Shown one piece after another: positions 1 to 10,100 of a stretch of 64,000 nucleotides of DNA. A program made the translations under genes and the position numbers. Numbering within the stretch: position 1 is the first letter of the stretch; every line of letters starts with the position of its first letter. The notes under the pieces are model-generated. The model saw nothing but the letters and a program-made list of their open reading frames with translations. It did not search any database and was not told the DNA's origin. Origin of the DNA: a bacterium (GTDB taxonomy: Bacteria; UBP6; JAFGXH01); assembly GCA_027064085.1 (NCBI GenBank), contig JAMOQH010000188.1:1-64000 (forward strand). The letters run 5' to 3'.

Positions 1-242
1 AAATAAATTTTATTATCTTTAAGTTTAACACTCCAAAGTAAATCTTTTCTAAATTCTTTTAAGTCTTCTGATAAAAAATCTGTTTTTTCCTTTTTTAAAG
101 TTCTAAAATCTATATTTTTAACCCAATTTTCATTAATGAATCCTGTAATTAATTGTTTCATTAATATTTTATTATCTAAAAGCTCCTTTAAGATTTTATC
201 ATAACGGTTTTCTATTGTATTTTTTTTATCCTTATTTTTCAC
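1..242 (-). CDS. Rpn-family recombination-promoting nuclease / putative transposase, N-terminal fragment (cut by left edge)
   Basis: The minus strand is open from a GTG at 242 to the left edge, about 80 residues. AGGAGG lies eight bases upstream of the GTG (251-256), which fixes the start. The protein begins MKNKDKKNTIENRYDKILKE and continues with a LLDNKILMKQLITGF stretch, then DLKEFRKDLLWSVKLKDNKIY. This order (YDKxLKELL near the N-terminus, a Trp-containing linker, then E-x-R-x-D-L-L-W followed by beta strands) is how Rpn/YhgA-like PD-(D/E)XK nucleases begin. These proteins are linked to RecA-independent recombination and were once called transposases. The catalytic core lies outside the window, so I cannot tell whether the gene is intact. 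It diverges from the barrel gene at 506 across about 260 bases in which I see no other gene. Confidence 0.6.
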   Translation of the reverse strand, partial: MKNKDKKNTIENRYDKILKELLDNKILMKQLITGFINENWVKNIDFRTLKKEKTDFLSEDLKEFRKDLLWSVKLKDNKIY

Positions 243-505
243 TATTCAACCCTCCTAATAAGAGTATAACTTCTTTTATTTAAATGTGCAAGTGGAGAAT
301 ATAATTCATAATATGTAGTTTTTATGGAATTACAAATAGGGTAACGTGGTAAAAGATAAAATAAAGATGCTTCTTAAAAAACAAATTACGAATTAAAGTA
401 AGAGGAAGGATTTAAATATAAAATGAAGAAAAAAAATTATAAAAAAATGAATAAAAAACTATTCTTAAAGTCTAAAGTATATGTTTTAACTTTATTGGAG
501 GAAAT

Positions 506-1087
506 ATGAAAACATTATTAATGGGGTTTTTGTTATCAATAGTACTATTTGCAACTCCTGCATTTTCTGCAGATTATTATGGTCAAGAAGCTTGGCAAGT
601 ACCTATGGGGGTTAGTGTTGGTTTATCTGGTAATTATGGCGGTTGTACAGGTGATTGTGGAGAAGCTATCAAACCCGGTGTTGGAATTGGATTAAATATT
701 GCTTATAGGCCATCTATGAGCTTTGGTGTTTATTTAGAAGTTTTAGATAATTTTGTACATCCTGAGAATGAAGACGCAGATGTTGATTACACTTTTATAC
801 AAGCTAATTTGGGGTTAAATTTTTATTTATTTCCAGATAGCAAATTTCAACCTCTTGTTACTGGTGGTGTAGGTAATTTTCATATGAGAGCAGAAGATGA
901 TAATGGTAATGAATACGAAAGTGAAGAACAGCAAACTATTTTTCTAGGTTTTGGTGGAGAATATATTTTAAATGATAATATGACTATTCCTTTTAAATTA
1001 CAATATTCTAAAATTTTATTAAATGACAACGATACATCAAAAGATTCTCTTTGGAATGTTGTAGTTGGTTTTAACTATTATTTCTAG
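506..1087 (+). CDS. Small outer-membrane beta-barrel protein
   Basis: A 193-residue exported protein. The start is set by GGAGG six bases before the ATG. Residues 1-21 form a signal peptide (MKTLLMGFLLSIVLFATPAFS, cut after the Ala-x-Ser region). The mature part alternates short hydrophobic strands with acidic loops, including VGIGLNIAYRPSMSFGVYLE, LGLNFYLF and FLGFGGEYIL, and ends in FNYYF. A C-terminal Phe in a terminal strand is typical of proteins assembled by the BAM machinery. A Gly/Cys loop (GGCTGDCGE) near residue 47 may carry a disulfide. It looks like an OmpW/OmpA-barrel-like eight-strand protein of unknown cargo. It lies 16 bases upstream of ispE on the same strand, but the two jobs are unrelated. 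The family assignment rests on architecture only. Confidence 0.7.
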   Translation: MKTLLMGFLLSIVLFATPAFSADYYGQEAWQVPMGVSVGLSGNYGGCTGDCGEAIKPGVGIGLNIAYRPSMSFGVYLEVLDNFVHPENEDADVDYTFIQANLGLNFYLFPDSKFQPLVTGGVGNFHMRAEDDNGNEYESEEQQTIFLGFGGEYILNDNMTIPFKLQYSKILLNDNDTSKDSLWNVVVGFNYYF

Positions 1088-1103
1088 TCATAATTTTAAA
1101 TAA

Positions 1104-1913
1104 ATGAACAAAATACTAAAAACTCAAAGACTTTACCCAAATGCAAAATTAAACTTATATCTTGAAGTAATTGGTCAAAGAGCTGATAATTATCATTTAC
1201 TTGAAACAATTATGGTTCCTATTTCGTTAAATGATGAGATACATATTACTATTTATGATAAAGGGGATATTTCTGTTAATACAAAAAATGTAGATATTCC
1301 ACAATCGGAGAATATAATATATAAAATATTAACAAGAGCTAAAAAAGAATTTAATTTAGAATTTGGAGCAAGAGTAATAGTTAAAAAATATATTCCTGCC
1401 GGGGCAGGGCTTGGTGGTGGAAGCAGTGATGGAGCATTTGTATTAAAGTTTTTAAATGAAGTATTGAATTTTGCAACAATAGAAGAGTTAATAAAATTTT
1501 CATCTGAAATTGGGGCGGATATACCATTTTTTATTATAAATAAACCTGCATTTTGTGAAGGAATAGGGGATATTATAACTCCCATTAAAATTCCCAAAAA
1601 TTTTTACTACTTATTTACCCCTAACTATCATGTAAATACGGCAAAAATATTTCAAAATAGAGCTAAGCTTATCTCTAAAAATGAGCTTTTTGGTAAATCT
1701 ATAGCTAAATACAAAGATAATATTTGGAATTACATAAAAGAAAATGATTTATTATATTTTAATAGATTAAGTGATTCTGTAAAAGCTATAGAGCCAAAAT
1801 TATTTAATATAGTTGAAGATAAATTTAATGAAGAGCTTTTTTTAACGGGAAGTGGTTCAACTTTTTATACTAATATTGCTAATAATGAACTAATTAAAGT
1901 TAATATTTTATAA
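1104..1913 (+). CDS. ispE: 4-diphosphocytidyl-2-C-methyl-D-erythritol kinase
   Basis: GHMP-family kinase of the MEP pathway. It phosphorylates CDP-methylerythritol on the way to isopentenyl diphosphate in the cytoplasm. The 269 residues are close to the usual 270-300. The N-terminal PNAKLNLYLEVIGQRADNYH is the family substrate-binding signature, and the ATP-binding loop PAGAGLGGGSSDG spans residues 98-110. LTGSGSTFY near the C-terminus is GHMP motif 3. No clear ribosome binding site precedes the ATG, so it may be translationally coupled to the upstream barrel gene. Its stop overlaps the stop of the convergent trpS by six bases. Its presence implies isoprenoid synthesis by the MEP route. Confidence 0.93.
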   Translation: MNKILKTQRLYPNAKLNLYLEVIGQRADNYHLLETIMVPISLNDEIHITIYDKGDISVNTKNVDIPQSENIIYKILTRAKKEFNLEFGARVIVKKYIPAGAGLGGGSSDGAFVLKFLNEVLNFATIEELIKFSSEIGADIPFFIINKPAFCEGIGDIITPIKIPKNFYYLFTPNYHVNTAKIFQNRAKLISKNELFGKSIAKYKDNIWNYIKENDLLYFNRLSDSVKAIEPKLFNIVEDKFNEELFLTGSGSTFYTNIANNELIKVNIL

Positions 1914-2900
1914 TCCGGCAGAATTTCTAAGTCTTTGCATTGTTTTTGAAGATATTTCTCTTGCCTTTAATGCTCCTTCTCTTAGCATTCTGTCAATTTC
2001 TGCTTTATCATTTATTATAGTATTATAATTTTCTCTATAAGGAGCAAAAACTTCTTCAAGTTTTTCAAAAAGGGTTTGTTTTGCGTTTCCCCAGCCCATT
2101 CCGCCTGCTTCATAGCGTTTTCTTAAATCATTTTGTTCACTCTTTGATGCAAAAAGTTTATAAAGTGCAAAAACATTGCATTCATCAGGGTTTTTAGCTT
2201 CTTCTATACCTTGAGAGTTTGTTTTGATTTTCATTACTAGTTTTCTAAGTTTTTTAGTTGGTAAAAATGGAGAAATTACATTGTTATATGATTTACTCAT
2301 TTTTCTTCCGTCTAATCCCGGTATTAATTCCATTGTTTGGTTAATTAATGGTTCTGGAATAGTTAAAATTTCTTTTTTATAGTTATAATTAATTGCCTGA
2401 GCGATATCTACTGCAATTTCTATATGCTGTTTTTGGTCTTTTCCAACAGGGACAACATTGGTATCAAACATTAATATATCTGCAGCCATAAGTACAGGAT
2501 AAGTAAATAATCCCATATTGATATTAAAATCATCGTCTTTGTTGTTTTCTTTATTTGCTGCAACAACAGCTTTATAAGCATGAGCCCTATTCATTAGGCC
2601 TTTTGCTGTAAAAGCAGATAAAAAAACAGAAAGTTCAAATATTTCAGGAATATCAGATTGTTTATAAAATAAAACTTCTTTAGTATTAAGTCCAAATGCG
2701 AGCCATGTAGCGGCAATTTCATATGTTAATTCGTTTAATGATTTTGGGTCTTTTATAGAATTAAGTGCATGATAATCAGCTATAAAATATCGTGCATCAT
2801 AATTTTTTGCAAGTTCTAGTGCTGGTTTAATTGCTCCAAGATAATTACCTATATGAGGAGTTCCTGTGGGCTTGATTCCTGTTAATGCTATTTTTTTCAT
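1908..2900 (-). CDS. trpS: Tryptophanyl-tRNA synthetase
   Basis: Class I aminoacyl-tRNA synthetase that charges tRNA-Trp. The HIGH-type motif is GTPHIGNYLGA near residue 15 and the KMSKS-type motif is GRKMSKSYNN. Length is 330 residues from the chosen start, normal for bacterial TrpS. I chose the ATG at 2900 (MKKIALTGIKPTG) because GGAG lies seven bases upstream. A longer reading from 2927 adds nine residues without a ribosome binding site and pushes the Rossmann strand inward. It converges with ispE, and the two coding regions share six bases (TTATAA carries both stops), so there is no space for a terminator between them. Confidence 0.95.
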   Translation of the reverse strand: MKKIALTGIKPTGTPHIGNYLGAIKPALELAKNYDARYFIADYHALNSIKDPKSLNELTYEIAATWLAFGLNTKEVLFYKQSDIPEIFELSVFLSAFTAKGLMNRAHAYKAVVAANKENNKDDDFNINMGLFTYPVLMAADILMFDTNVVPVGKDQKQHIEIAVDIAQAINYNYKKEILTIPEPLINQTMELIPGLDGRKMSKSYNNVISPFLPTKKLRKLVMKIKTNSQGIEEAKNPDECNVFALYKLFASKSEQNDLRKRYEAGGMGWGNAKQTLFEKLEEVFAPYRENYNTIINDKAEIDRMLREGALKAREISSKTMQRLRNSAGL

Positions 2901-3114
2901 ATTTATCTCCATTTTAATCCATTTCAAAATAACAGATTTATATGTTTAACATAAACAAGATATCTTGTCATTTTATTTTTAATTATACTATAATATTTAT
3001 GTAAAAAAGAATCTTAAAATTTTGTTATAAAACACTTATAATCTAATAATAAAAACTTATAATAACTATAAAAATAGAAAAAAATAAAAAATAAAAAAAA
3101 ATATGAATATTTCC

Positions 3115-3143
3115 TTGACTTTTAGAAAAACTAATAATATAAC
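3115..3143 (+). promoter_or_regulatory. Sigma70-type promoter of the citrate synthase gene
   Basis: TTGACT at 3115-3120 and TATAAC at 3138-3143 are separated by exactly 17 bases, 45 bases ahead of the citrate synthase start. A long A-rich stretch (about 3055-3105) lies directly upstream and could act as an UP element. Confidence 0.6.
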
Positions 3144-3187
3144 TTTTAAAGTTAGTTTATTTAATTTTTATATCTTTGGAGGATATG

Positions 3188-4495
3188 ATGAGTAAAATGA
3201 AAGATTTATTTGCAAGTAAAGCTATCCCTATGGGAAAAGAAATCAAAGCAATGTTAAAAGAACATGGTAACAAAGTTATTTCAGAAGTTACATTAGCTCA
3301 AGCTTATGGTGGAATGAGAGGTGTTAAAGGGTTAGTTGGTGAAACTAGTGCATTAGATCCATATAAAGGAATTCGTTTCAGAGGATATTCTATTCCTGAA
3401 CTTCAAGATAAACTTCCTAAAGCTCCTGGTGGAGAAGAGCCTTTACCTGAAGGATTATTTTATTTAATGCTTACTGGTGAATTACCAACAGAAGAAGATG
3501 TTAAAGGAATTACAAAAGATTGGGCAGAAAGAGCTAAATCTATACCTGCACATGTATTTACTCTGTTAGATTCTATGCCTACAGATGCTCACCCTATGAC
3601 ACAATTTATTGCTGCAATTGCTGCAATGCAAACAGATAGTACATTTGCTAAAAAATATAGAGAAGGAATGCCTAAAACTGAATATTGGGATCCTATGTTT
3701 GAAGATGCTCAAACTTTAATTGCAAGACTTCCTAGAGTTGCTGCTTATATTTATAGAAGAACTTATAAAAATGGTGAACATATTGAGCCTAATTATGATT
3801 TAGACTGGGCAGGAAACTTTGCACATATGTTAGGTTTTGGTGATAATAAAGAATTTACTGAATTAATGAGATTATATTTAACTATTCATGCAGATCATGA
3901 AACAGGTAATGTTTCTGCTCATACAACTAGATTAGTTGGAAGTGCATTAAGTGATGCTTATTTATCATTATCAGCTGCAATGGGTGGCTTGGCTGGTCCT
4001 TTACATGGACTAGCAAATCAAGAAGTTCTTCGTTGGGTTATGGAGCTTAAAGAAAAATTAGGTGGAACACCTAATCAAGAGCAAATTAAAACTGCACTTT
4101 GGGATACATTGAATAGTGGTCAAGTTATTCCTGGATATGGACATGCTGTATTAAGAAAGCCAGACCCTCGTTATATGGCTCAAAGAGAATTCGCACTTAA
4201 ACATTTACCAGATGATGAATTATTTAAAGTAGTTAGTAATATCTACGAAGTGGCTCCAAATGTATTATTAGAGCATGGAAAAGCTAAAAATCCATGGCCT
4301 AATGTTGATGCACATAGTGGTGTTTTACTTGTTCATTATGGTTTAACTGATTATGATTTTTATACAGTTATGTTTGGTGTTTCTAGAGCTATGGGTGTTT
4401 TAGCTTCATTAACATGGGATAGAGCTTTAGGATTATCAATTGAAAGACCTAAGTCTGTTACAACTGAATGGGTTAAAAATGAGTTCTTAAAATAA
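3188..4495 (+). CDS. gltA: Citrate (Si)-synthase, eukaryotic/Geobacter type
   Basis: Condenses oxaloacetate and acetyl-CoA, the entry step of the citric acid cycle. The sequence follows the mitochondrial form rather than E. coli GltA, with [20 protein letters not shown], then [16 protein letters not shown] and PGYGHAVLR. The catalytic histidines sit in LHGLANQ and GYGHAVLR, and the aspartate in VDAHSGV. I chose ATG 3188 (MSKMKDLF), five bases after GGAGG (3178-3182); an ATG at 3185 and a TTG at 3176 are in frame but sit on or too near that site. Length is 435 residues. Geobacteraceae are known to carry this eukaryote-like type, which supports a deltaproteobacterial affinity here. It has its own promoter and ends at a strong hairpin terminator. 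Confidence 0.95.
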   Translation: MSKMKDLFASKAIPMGKEIKAMLKEHGNKVISEVTLAQAYGGMRGVKGLVGETSALDPYKGIRFRGYSIPELQDKLPKAPGGEEPLPEGLFYLMLTGELPTEEDVKGITKDWAERAKSIPAHVFTLLDSMPTDAHPMTQFIAAIAAMQTDSTFAKKYREGMPKTEYWDPMFEDAQTLIARLPRVAAYIYRRTYKNGEHIEPNYDLDWAGNFAHMLGFGDNKEFTELMRLYLTIHADHETGNVSAHTTRLVGSALSDAYLSLSAAMGGLAGPLHGLANQEVLRWVMELKEKLGGTPNQEQIKTALWDTLNSGQVIPGYGHAVLRKPDPRYMAQREFALKHLPDDELFKVVSNIYEVAPNVLLEHGKAKNPWPNVDAHSGVLLVHYGLTDYDFYTVMFGVSRAMGVLASLTWDRALGLSIERPKSVTTEWVKNEFLK

Positions 4496-4515
4496 GAATT
4501 TAATTTTAAGTTAAT

Positions 4516-4545
4516 AAAAAAGGGGGGGTAAAACCCCCTTTTTTA
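4516..4545. terminator. Bidirectional Rho-independent terminator between citrate synthase and tdh
   Basis: An A-tract plus G-run (4516-4527) pairs with a C-run plus T-tract (4534-4545) across a short loop. The A-tract on one side and T-tract on the other give a U-tract in both directions, so it can serve the convergent citrate synthase and tdh genes. It contains a G7 run. Confidence 0.85.
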
Positions 4546-5583
4546 TTACCATTCTAAAATAACTTTCCCACTTTTCCCACTTTTCATAATATCAAAACCT
4601 TTTTGAAAATCATCTATTTTAAATTTATGCGTAATAATTGGAGAAATATCAAGACCGGATCTAATCATTTGTTCCATTTTATACCATGTTTCAAACATTT
4701 CTCGCCCATATATACCTTTTAGCTGTAATCCTTTAAATATTACATTATCCCATTCTATTCCTGTTCCATTAGGAAGTATTCCAAGCATAGCAATTTTCCC
4801 TCCATGATACATATACTGTAGCATATCATTAAAGCCTGCAGGAGAACCACTCATTTCAAGCCCCACATCAAAGCCATTACTCATACCAAGTTCATTCATA
4901 ACATCTTTAATCTTTTCACCCTTTTTAGGATTAACTACTCTTGTTGCCCCCATTTTTTTTGCTAAATTTAGCCTATAGTCACTTAAATCTGTTACTACTA
5001 TATGTCTTGCCCCTACAAAACGACTTATTGCAACTGCAATACTGCCAATTAATCCAGAACCCGTAATTAACACATCCTCTCCAAGCATAGGAAAAGAAAG
5101 GGCTGTGTGAGTTGCATTGCCAAAAGGGTCAAAAATACTCGCTAAGTCATCAGATATGTCAGGGTGTAGCTTTACCGCATTTCTTCCTGGAATAGATAAG
5201 TACTCCGCAAATGCCCCTGTTCTATTTACTCCAACACCAACCGTATTTGAACAAAGATGTTGTTGACCTTTTCTACAATTTCTACAAGAACCACAGGTTA
5301 TATGGCCTTCTCCTGTAACTCTATCTCCTATTTTTAAATTTCTTACACCGCTTCCAATTTCTACAATTTCACCAACATATTCATGGCCAGTTACCATAGG
5401 ATAAGGAATTGTTTTTTGAGCCCAATCATCCCAGTTATAAATATGTAAATCTGTTCCACAAATAGCAGTTTTTTTGATTTTTATCAAAACATCATTTATT
5501 CCAATTTCTGGAACATCAACTTCATCCATCCAAATACCTTCTTTAGGGTATTTTTTTACTAATGCTTTCATTTTGGTAGTCAT
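4546..5583 (-). CDS. tdh: L-threonine 3-dehydrogenase
   Basis: Zinc-dependent, NAD-linked medium-chain dehydrogenase oxidising threonine to 2-amino-3-ketobutyrate, the first step of threonine breakdown to glycine and acetyl-CoA. Of 345 residues, Cys42 ([17 protein letters not shown]) and His67-Glu68 (VTGHEYVGE) form the catalytic zinc site. The structural zinc loop is [19 protein letters not shown]. The Rossmann motif is [13 protein letters not shown], and the threonine-dehydrogenase-specific [14 protein letters not shown] follows. GAGG lies five bases before the ATG. The usual partner kbl (2-amino-3-ketobutyrate CoA ligase) is not next to it, which is unusual because tdh-kbl is often an operon. 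It shares a terminator with citrate synthase. Confidence 0.95.
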   Translation of the reverse strand: MTTKMKALVKKYPKEGIWMDEVDVPEIGINDVLIKIKKTAICGTDLHIYNWDDWAQKTIPYPMVTGHEYVGEIVEIGSGVRNLKIGDRVTGEGHITCGSCRNCRKGQQHLCSNTVGVGVNRTGAFAEYLSIPGRNAVKLHPDISDDLASIFDPFGNATHTALSFPMLGEDVLITGSGLIGSIAVAISRFVGARHIVVTDLSDYRLNLAKKMGATRVVNPKKGEKIKDVMNELGMSNGFDVGLEMSGSPAGFNDMLQYMYHGGKIAMLGILPNGTGIEWDNVIFKGLQLKGIYGREMFETWYKMEQMIRSGLDISPIITHKFKIDDFQKGFDIMKSGKSGKVILEW

Positions 5584-5609
5584 AATTGCCTCATAAATAA
5601 ACTATGTAA

Positions 5610-5638
5610 TTTATAATACCATTTGAGTAGTTATTCAA
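5610..5638 (-). promoter_or_regulatory. Predicted tdh promoter
   Basis: On the minus strand TTGAAT (5638-5633) and TATAAA (5615-5610) are spaced by 17 bases, about 30 bases ahead of the tdh start codon. Confidence 0.4.
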
Positions 5639-5671
5639 GTTTTTTGTATTTTTTATTGATTATGTAAAATT

Positions 5672-5696
5672 AATTTGCAAATTAAAGTTGCAAATT
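5672..5696. promoter_or_regulatory. Repeated TTGCAAATT motif upstream of tdh, possible operator
   Basis: A perfect 12-base palindrome AATTTGCAAATT (5672-5683) is followed by a second copy of its half TTGCAAATT at 5688-5696. The repeat period is 13 bases. It lies about 35 bases upstream of the predicted tdh -35 box. Spaced repeats here suggest a regulator binding site, but no known operator is recognised. Confidence 0.3.
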
Positions 5697-5787
5697 GCGA
5701 AGAAAACACTGTTGTTTAGGTTATTTCTAAGCTCTTGTTTGCTAGTAGCAGTGGTTGATGAGCCAAATAAATATTTAAAACAAGCGT

Positions 5788-7173
5788 TTAAGGCTTTAAA
5801 TCATAGTCTTTAATTTTCGTTAATAGTGTTTTATAGCTAACTTTAAGTATTTTTGATGCATTCGTCCTATTCCAATTAACAGATTTAAGAACTTTCAAAA
5901 TATGATGTGACTCAGCTTTTCTAATTGCATTTTCTGTAACAACTTGTAGTGGTGTTGTTTCTTCAAATTCTTCAAGTTCTTCAAATTCTTCTTTTTGGGG
6001 GTCTATAATTTCGTCTTGTATTTTAATTCCTAAAACATCTGTAGTAATTGTGTTATTTTCTGATAATATAACTGCTCTTTCTATTATATTTTTTAACTCC
6101 CTTATATTTCCTCTATATTTATAATTAAGTAATATGTTTTTTGTTTTTTCCGAAACAGTAACAATAGGTTTATTAAACTCCTTAGAAAACTGACTAATAA
6201 AGTAATCAATAAGTAAAAGTATATCCTCTTTTCTCTCTGAAAGAGTAGGGATTTTAATTGGTATTACAGAAATTCTAAAATATAAATCTTGTCTAAATTG
6301 CTTTTTATCAATCAATTCATTTAAATCTTGGTTAGTTGCACTTATTAGCCTAACATTTGTTTTAATTGCCTTTGTTCCACCTACTCTTAAAAACTCTTTT
6401 TCTTGAAGAACTCTTAATAGTTTAGATTGCATAAGAAATGGTAATTCTCCTATTTCATCAAGAAATATTGTTCCATTTTTTGCAACTTCAAATAAGCCAA
6501 TTTTAGTTGAATTAGCTCCTGTAAAAGCTCCTTTTTCATAACCAAAAAGCTCTGCTTCCATTAATTCTGAAGGAATTGCTGCACAATTTATTGCAACAAG
6601 AGGATATTTAGCTCTGTTGGATTTATAATGTAAGTATTTTGCAAAAACCTCTTTCCCAGTACCACTTTCACCATAAAATAACACTGAACTATTGGTTTGA
6701 CTAACTTTTTCAACAATTTTAATAGTTTTTTTGAATGCAGTAGATTCTCCAATAATATTAACTTCTTCATTAAACTTATTCAAAAAAGATTTCATTTTAT
6801 TATCTGACTTAAACTTACTAACTTTTAAAATTTGATTTATTTTGTATAATAAAAAATCTACTTCAAAGGGTTTTTCAATGAATTCTGTGATTCCAAATTT
6901 CATTGACTCTATTGCGTCTTGAACTTTAGCGTATGCTGTCATTAAAATAAATGGAATATTTAAATCTTTTTTTCTTATTACTTTAAGAAAATCAATTCCT
7001 GACATTTCACTCATTCTTAAATCAGAAACAATTAAATTAATGGTTTTATCAACCAGTGTTAATGCTTGTTCTGCTGATTTTGCAACAACAACTTCATAAC
7101 CTTCTATTTCAAGATTGGTTTTGAGCATTTTTCTCATACTTGGCTTATCATCTACAATTAAAATTTTTGCCAT
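5788..7173 (-). CDS. NtrC-family sigma54-dependent response regulator
   Basis: A 461-residue transcription activator with three parts. A receiver domain (1-120) has phosphoacceptor Asp51 in [13 protein letters not shown]. An AAA+ domain (about 140-375) has Walker [14 protein letters not shown] and the sigma54-contact loop GAFTGA. A Fis-type helix-turn-helix lies at the end ([19 protein letters not shown]). When phosphorylated, such proteins open sigma54 promoters. It is the last gene of a three-gene operon: its start is one base after the stop of the giant TPR gene. The motifs are intact, so it should be active. No paired kinase lies beside it; the hybrid kinase at 46.7 kb is a distant possibility only. 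The operon link to two TPR proteins suggests it reports on the same process. Confidence 0.92.
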   Translation of the reverse strand: MAKILIVDDKPSMRKMLKTNLEIEGYEVVVAKSAEQALTLVDKTINLIVSDLRMSEMSGIDFLKVIRKKDLNIPFILMTAYAKVQDAIESMKFGITEFIEKPFEVDFLLYKINQILKVSKFKSDNKMKSFLNKFNEEVNIIGESTAFKKTIKIVEKVSQTNSSVLFYGESGTGKEVFAKYLHYKSNRAKYPLVAINCAAIPSELMEAELFGYEKGAFTGANSTKIGLFEVAKNGTIFLDEIGELPFLMQSKLLRVLQEKEFLRVGGTKAIKTNVRLISATNQDLNELIDKKQFRQDLYFRISVIPIKIPTLSERKEDILLLIDYFISQFSKEFNKPIVTVSEKTKNILLNYKYRGNIRELKNIIERAVILSENNTITTDVLGIKIQDEIIDPQKEEFEELEEFEETTPLQVVTENAIRKAESHHILKVLKSVNWNRTNASKILKVSYKTLLTKIKDYDLKP

Positions 7174-7174
7174 A

Positions 7175-10100
7175 TTACTTAACTCTTATTCCGATATTTA
7201 AAGAATCTCTAAGCTCCAAATAGTTTTCAGAAACAGAATATTTAATTAAATCATCTGTCTTTTCTTTAAGTGGTAATTTAGAGAATGAGCTACTATCTTC
7301 TCTAATTACTTTAATTGCTCTATTAATATCACCACACATAATAAGTCCAACTCTATTGGCTGTTAATTCAATGTTGTTAAGCCATGGGTTTAAATCTATT
7401 GCACCTGAAGAAGAAAGTTTCTCTATTAGTGCTGCTGTATCACTTGGGGTTGATTTATTAAGTACTTTTTGTAATTTTGAATATTCTTTACCAACTTGTA
7501 TGCTTGGAACAAATACAGATAAAATTACTTTAAAAAATTCATGAATACCAATGCCTACACTGTCTGAAATATCTACAAGATAAAATTCTGATAGTAGATA
7601 AAATAGATGCCTTCCTAAATAGAATGATGTTTCAATATCATCTCTATCTGCAATCATGTCATTGCCAAGAACAATTACTGATTTAGGCTTAGTGTTTTCA
7701 ATTCTGATACCTTTAAAGCTAGCTGATTTATAAAAATCATAATTTGGTAATCCAATGGAATTCATAACATTTGCTGCAACTTTATAAACTCTACTTTCTT
7801 TTGACATTAAATCTCTTTTTGCATCAATATCAGCGATATGTTTTACTTTTTTCTTTCTATAAAAATTAGCAATAATACCTGAAACTCTAGAAAATACTTC
7901 ATTGATTGCAATTTGGGTATTAGCAGGATAAACATATTTTTCTAAAGTTGCACGGCTTAATGTTTGATTAATTTTTATTTGCATAATTGGTTTATATGAA
8001 TTATAAAAATTTGCCTCATCTTCGGTTGCTTTATTGGAATATGATAATAGAGCAGAATAACAAAATGCTCTATCATATTTCTTCTTTTCGCTATACAGTC
8101 TAACAAGAGAGTGTAGTGAGTCAAAATTTATTTCTGATTTTAGATTATTAAGATGTAAGTCAATTGCTCTATCATAATATTCTGGTAATCTTTCACATAA
8201 GTCAATTAATTTTTGTTTAACTTCACTATTATTAGAGTCTAAATTAATTAATTTTTCATATACATTAATTGCTTTTGCATAATTTTGTAATTGATTAGTA
8301 TATAGTACTGATAGTTTTTCATAAATATATTTAGATAAATCAATATCGGTAGGTGATAATTTAGAGAGAATATTAATATATATCTTTTCTAAATCAGCAA
8401 ATGCAGAAACATTGGTTAATAATTTTTCTATTGCCGTAATAACTTTTGAGTTTTTAAAGTTAAATTCTAAAATTTTTACTAAATATTTTAAAGAATTCTT
8501 TGTATCATTAATTTTATTATAATATAAATCTGCTAAACGATAATAAATTACTTCTTTTTCTTCATTTTGGTCAATAAAATTTAACTTATCCTCTAGAGTT
8601 ACTATGAAATTTTTAAAATCACCCAGTGCTTCATATATTTCTAACATGTGATTTAAAATAGTTAGGTTTTTTAAATTTTCCTGAATTAGAAATTCAAAAT
8701 GAGAAATGGCTTTTTTATTATTTTTCAATTCATTTTTATATATTAATGCAATTTCATAATGGATTTTTAATTTTTCATCATAGTCGTTAATTTTCTTTAA
8801 TATTTTATTATAATATTCAATTACCTTAGGCCACTGAGATGCCCTTTTATAGGAGTCAACAGCAAATTTTAAAGCATCAATATTATATTCATCAATAATC
8901 AAAGCTTTGTTGAAATATTTTTCACCCTTTTCAAACTCTTTTAAATCAGAGTATGAAACACCTAACTTAACATACATATCACCAAGAGTATTAACTTCAA
9001 TATCATCAAAATAATGAACAAGTCTTTGTTTTGCAACAGAAATTACCGTTTCGGATTTTCTGTTTTGAACAGAAACCTTATATAGTAATTCCAAATTCTC
9101 TTTAAATAATTTATTTAAATTAAATGCTTGTAAAGAATATTCATATACTAACTCTGCTTCTATATTCAAAAAGTTTTTAGCCATTGCTCTTCTAAAGTAG
9201 TGTAATTCTCTGTTTTCTCTATCACCTTCTAAAATAATTTCAAAATGAGTATCATACAATTTGTTTAGGTTATCGAAATCTTCTGCAATAAAATATAAGT
9301 TACTTAAACTCATAATAGCTTCTGGATTAGTTTGCAAGTTTAAACTTTCTTCAAATGCATATATCGCAGAAGACGGGTCATCTAATTTTTCAACATATAA
9401 TTTACCAATTTCATTGTTTAACTCAATTAGCTTAGTTTGATCTTCAATTAATTCCTTAAGATTTTCTAAATATGAAATAGTTGATTCATAATCTTCTAAA
9501 GTAAAAGAAATTTCCTTTAATTTTATAGCAGCGTTAATAAAATCATATTTATTGTTTAGTGCTAATTCAAATGCAGATTTTGCATCTTCTAGTGAGTTAA
9601 GTTGAGTTTCTTGTATTAAACCTATTTTATAAAATGCTTCTGCTGCTTGCTCTGTATCTTCAGTAGAATTTGCAACATCAGATAATAAATTAATAATTTC
9701 GCCCCAATCTTCTTTTGCCTCAAATATTTCAAATAATCCCTTTGTTGCTTCTTTACTAGCAGGGTTTTCTTGAAGAGCTAAATCAAAAAATTCCTTTGCT
9801 GTATCAAAATCTTGATATTCTTTTACATAAATATTTGCCAATGAATTAAAATAATTTACTCTTCTTATTTCATCATTCTCAAAATCAATTAATTTCCTGT
9901 ATAATTCAACGAGGTCTTCCCAATTGTTATTGGTGTTAAATATTCGAATTAAATTATCTGCAGCTTCAATATTTTCAGGCTCATATTCATTTATAACATT
10001 AAAATACATTGAAATAGCATCGTCTATTTTATCTTGTTTTTCTAATAAATTAGAAAGTTTTAGCATTGATACTATTTTAAAATTACTATCATTATTAATT

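Noticed and set aside
4521-4528. G7 run after citrate synthase as a contingency tract
   Set aside because: It pairs with a C-run and T-tract as part of a terminator between convergent genes, outside any coding frame.
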